DNA of 6,923 bases from Candidatus Zixiibacteriota bacterium (lineage in GTDB: Bacteria > Zixibacteria > MSB-5A5 > GN15 > JACZUZ01), in assembly GCA_022572905.1 (NCBI GenBank), contig JACZUZ010000104.1:1-6923 (forward strand). Reading direction: 5' to 3'. This document shows, piece after piece, positions 6,105 to 6,923 of this stretch. A program made the translations under genes and the position numbers. The notes beneath the pieces were generated by a model, which worked only from the letters and a program-made list of their open reading frames with translations, was not told the DNA's origin and searched no databases. The first letter of the stretch is position 1; every line of letters starts with the position of its first letter.

Positions 6105-6923
6105 TTAGCTACTTTCTTGCGTGAGTTTCGCAATACTCGAGTCGGAATATAACAAAATTATTAGGCCAAATAAAACGGCCGCTATCCAGGCATGAACGGA
6201 CCCAAATGGTCCCGCCCCGCCGATGAATTCCAATAATATACCCAGAATGAATTGGGTGGCTCCGGCCACAACCAGACCAAATGCCGCCGCTCTGGTAAGC
6301 GATGATAATTGGGCGCCAGCGCTGCGTTTTATAATTTTCGCCCAGATATGACCCGCCAGACTGATTACCAAAATTCCCAGGACAATATGGATTATATTTT
6401 CGCCGCTGATAATTTCCAGTCTCGCGAATGCGGAGAGGTCAGGGAATTCCTCAATTAGTCCGCCCAGAGCCTGTCTTAGTCTCAAGCCCAGTAGAATCTG
6501 CAATCCGGCCAGCGAAGCCAGGATCATCAGCCAGGCTCTAATGCCGTCAGGATATTTTGTAACTTCGGTTTGCGGTTTTCCAATCTTTCCGGCCTTATTA
6601 AAACTTACAATCAATGCCGATACCAGAGCTAGGGCTTGAACAAAATGAATTATCAGCAGCGCGGCGTTCATGCCGCTCGAAATAATAACCGCGCCCATCC
6701 AGGCCTGTCCCAGGGCGAGCGCGGTAGCCAATGCGGCAGGAATATAGATTAGTGGATAGCGTCTGAATTCCTTTATAGCGAAGAAAGTAAATGCCAGAAT
6801 AATGACGCCAAGCCCCATCGCCAGAATGCGATCAATGAACTCTATCCAGGCGACCGCTATGCTGAATGTGGCAGGATCGATTCCGGGCGGAAGCTGGCTT
6901 ATATCGGTGGGCGGAATCCAGCG
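6105..6923 (-). CDS. ctaA: Heme A synthase, COX15/CtaA family (5' end outside window)
   Basis: The enzyme oxidises the C8 methyl group of heme O to make heme A for aa3-type oxidases, in the cytoplasmic membrane. The 272 visible residues run to a TAA stop; the missing N-terminus should hold the first helix and most of the first external loop. Seven membrane helices are visible, at fragment residues about 26-51, 58-79, 84-107, 127-148, 173-196, 209-233 and 241-259, matching helices 2-8 of the family. Family landmarks are the loop WIPPTDIS (2-9), the WIEFIDR motif (26-32), His93, His179 and His244. The acidic Glu28 is kept, but the position that is the first heme-ligand His in Bacillus CtaA is Asp31. 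The reading frame is open to the window edge, so the ATG at 6818 is internal and not the start. The SCO gene begins 2 bp downstream. Confidence 0.9.
   Translation of the reverse strand, partial: RWIPPTDISQLPPGIDPATFSIAVAWIEFIDRILAMGLGVIILAFTFFAIKEFRRYPLIYIPAALATALALGQAWMGAVIISSGMNAALLIIHFVQALALVSALIVSFNKAGKIGKPQTEVTKYPDGIRAWLMILASLAGLQILLGLRLRQALGGLIEEFPDLSAFARLEIISGENIIHIVLGILVISLAGHIWAKIIKRSAGAQLSSLTRAAAFGLVVAGATQFILGILLEFIGGAGPFGSVHAWIAAVLFGLIILLYSDSSIAKLTQESS

Overview
All genes in this 6.9 kb window lie on the minus strand, so transcription runs from high to low coordinates. Base composition is moderate (slightly under 50% GC by eye). The predicted proteins are Gram-negative in style: several exported or envelope proteins and a Do/HtrA periplasmic protease. 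The window also holds the assembly genes of an aerobic haem-copper oxidase. The heme A synthase resembles, from memory, the long-loop form common in Bacteroidetes and relatives. The combination of extracytoplasmic sigma factor, DUF4097 protein and exported bactofilin-like protein recalls uncultured FCB-type phyla such as Zixibacteria. This taxonomic placement is an inference and no marker gene is present.

Right part (6923 to 5090): the end of a cytochrome c oxidase biogenesis operon. In transcription order it holds a 5'-truncated CtaA/COX15 heme A synthase, a SCO1/SenC copper chaperone and a CtaM/DUF420 membrane protein. The genes are 2 bp apart and then overlap by 4 bp (ATGA), so they are almost certainly cotranscribed. 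CtaA makes heme A, SCO loads the CuA site of subunit II, and DUF420 proteins of the CtaM type help mature aa3-type oxidases.

Middle (about 5040 to 1814): an apparent second transcription unit. A 203 bp gap holds a plausible sigma-70 type promoter and a leader with a nested inverted repeat. It is followed by an ECF sigma factor, a DUF4097 beta-strand-repeat exported protein 3 bp downstream, and a membrane protein with a bactofilin-like domain whose TTG start lies 1 bp after the DUF4097 stop. No zinc-finger anti-sigma factor follows the sigma gene, which makes the DUF4097 and bactofilin-like proteins candidate partners or targets.

Left part (1813 to 1): a 278 bp non-coding stretch carries three perfect 10 bp palindromes. 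It precedes a complete HtrA/DegP-type protease with signal peptide, intact catalytic triad and two PDZ domains. The last 104 bp hold only a possible beginning of another minus-strand gene.

My reading of the left two-thirds is an envelope-maintenance module: sigma factor, surface beta-helix proteins and a periplasmic quality-control protease. The gene families are clear; the regulatory link between them is inferred from adjacency alone.
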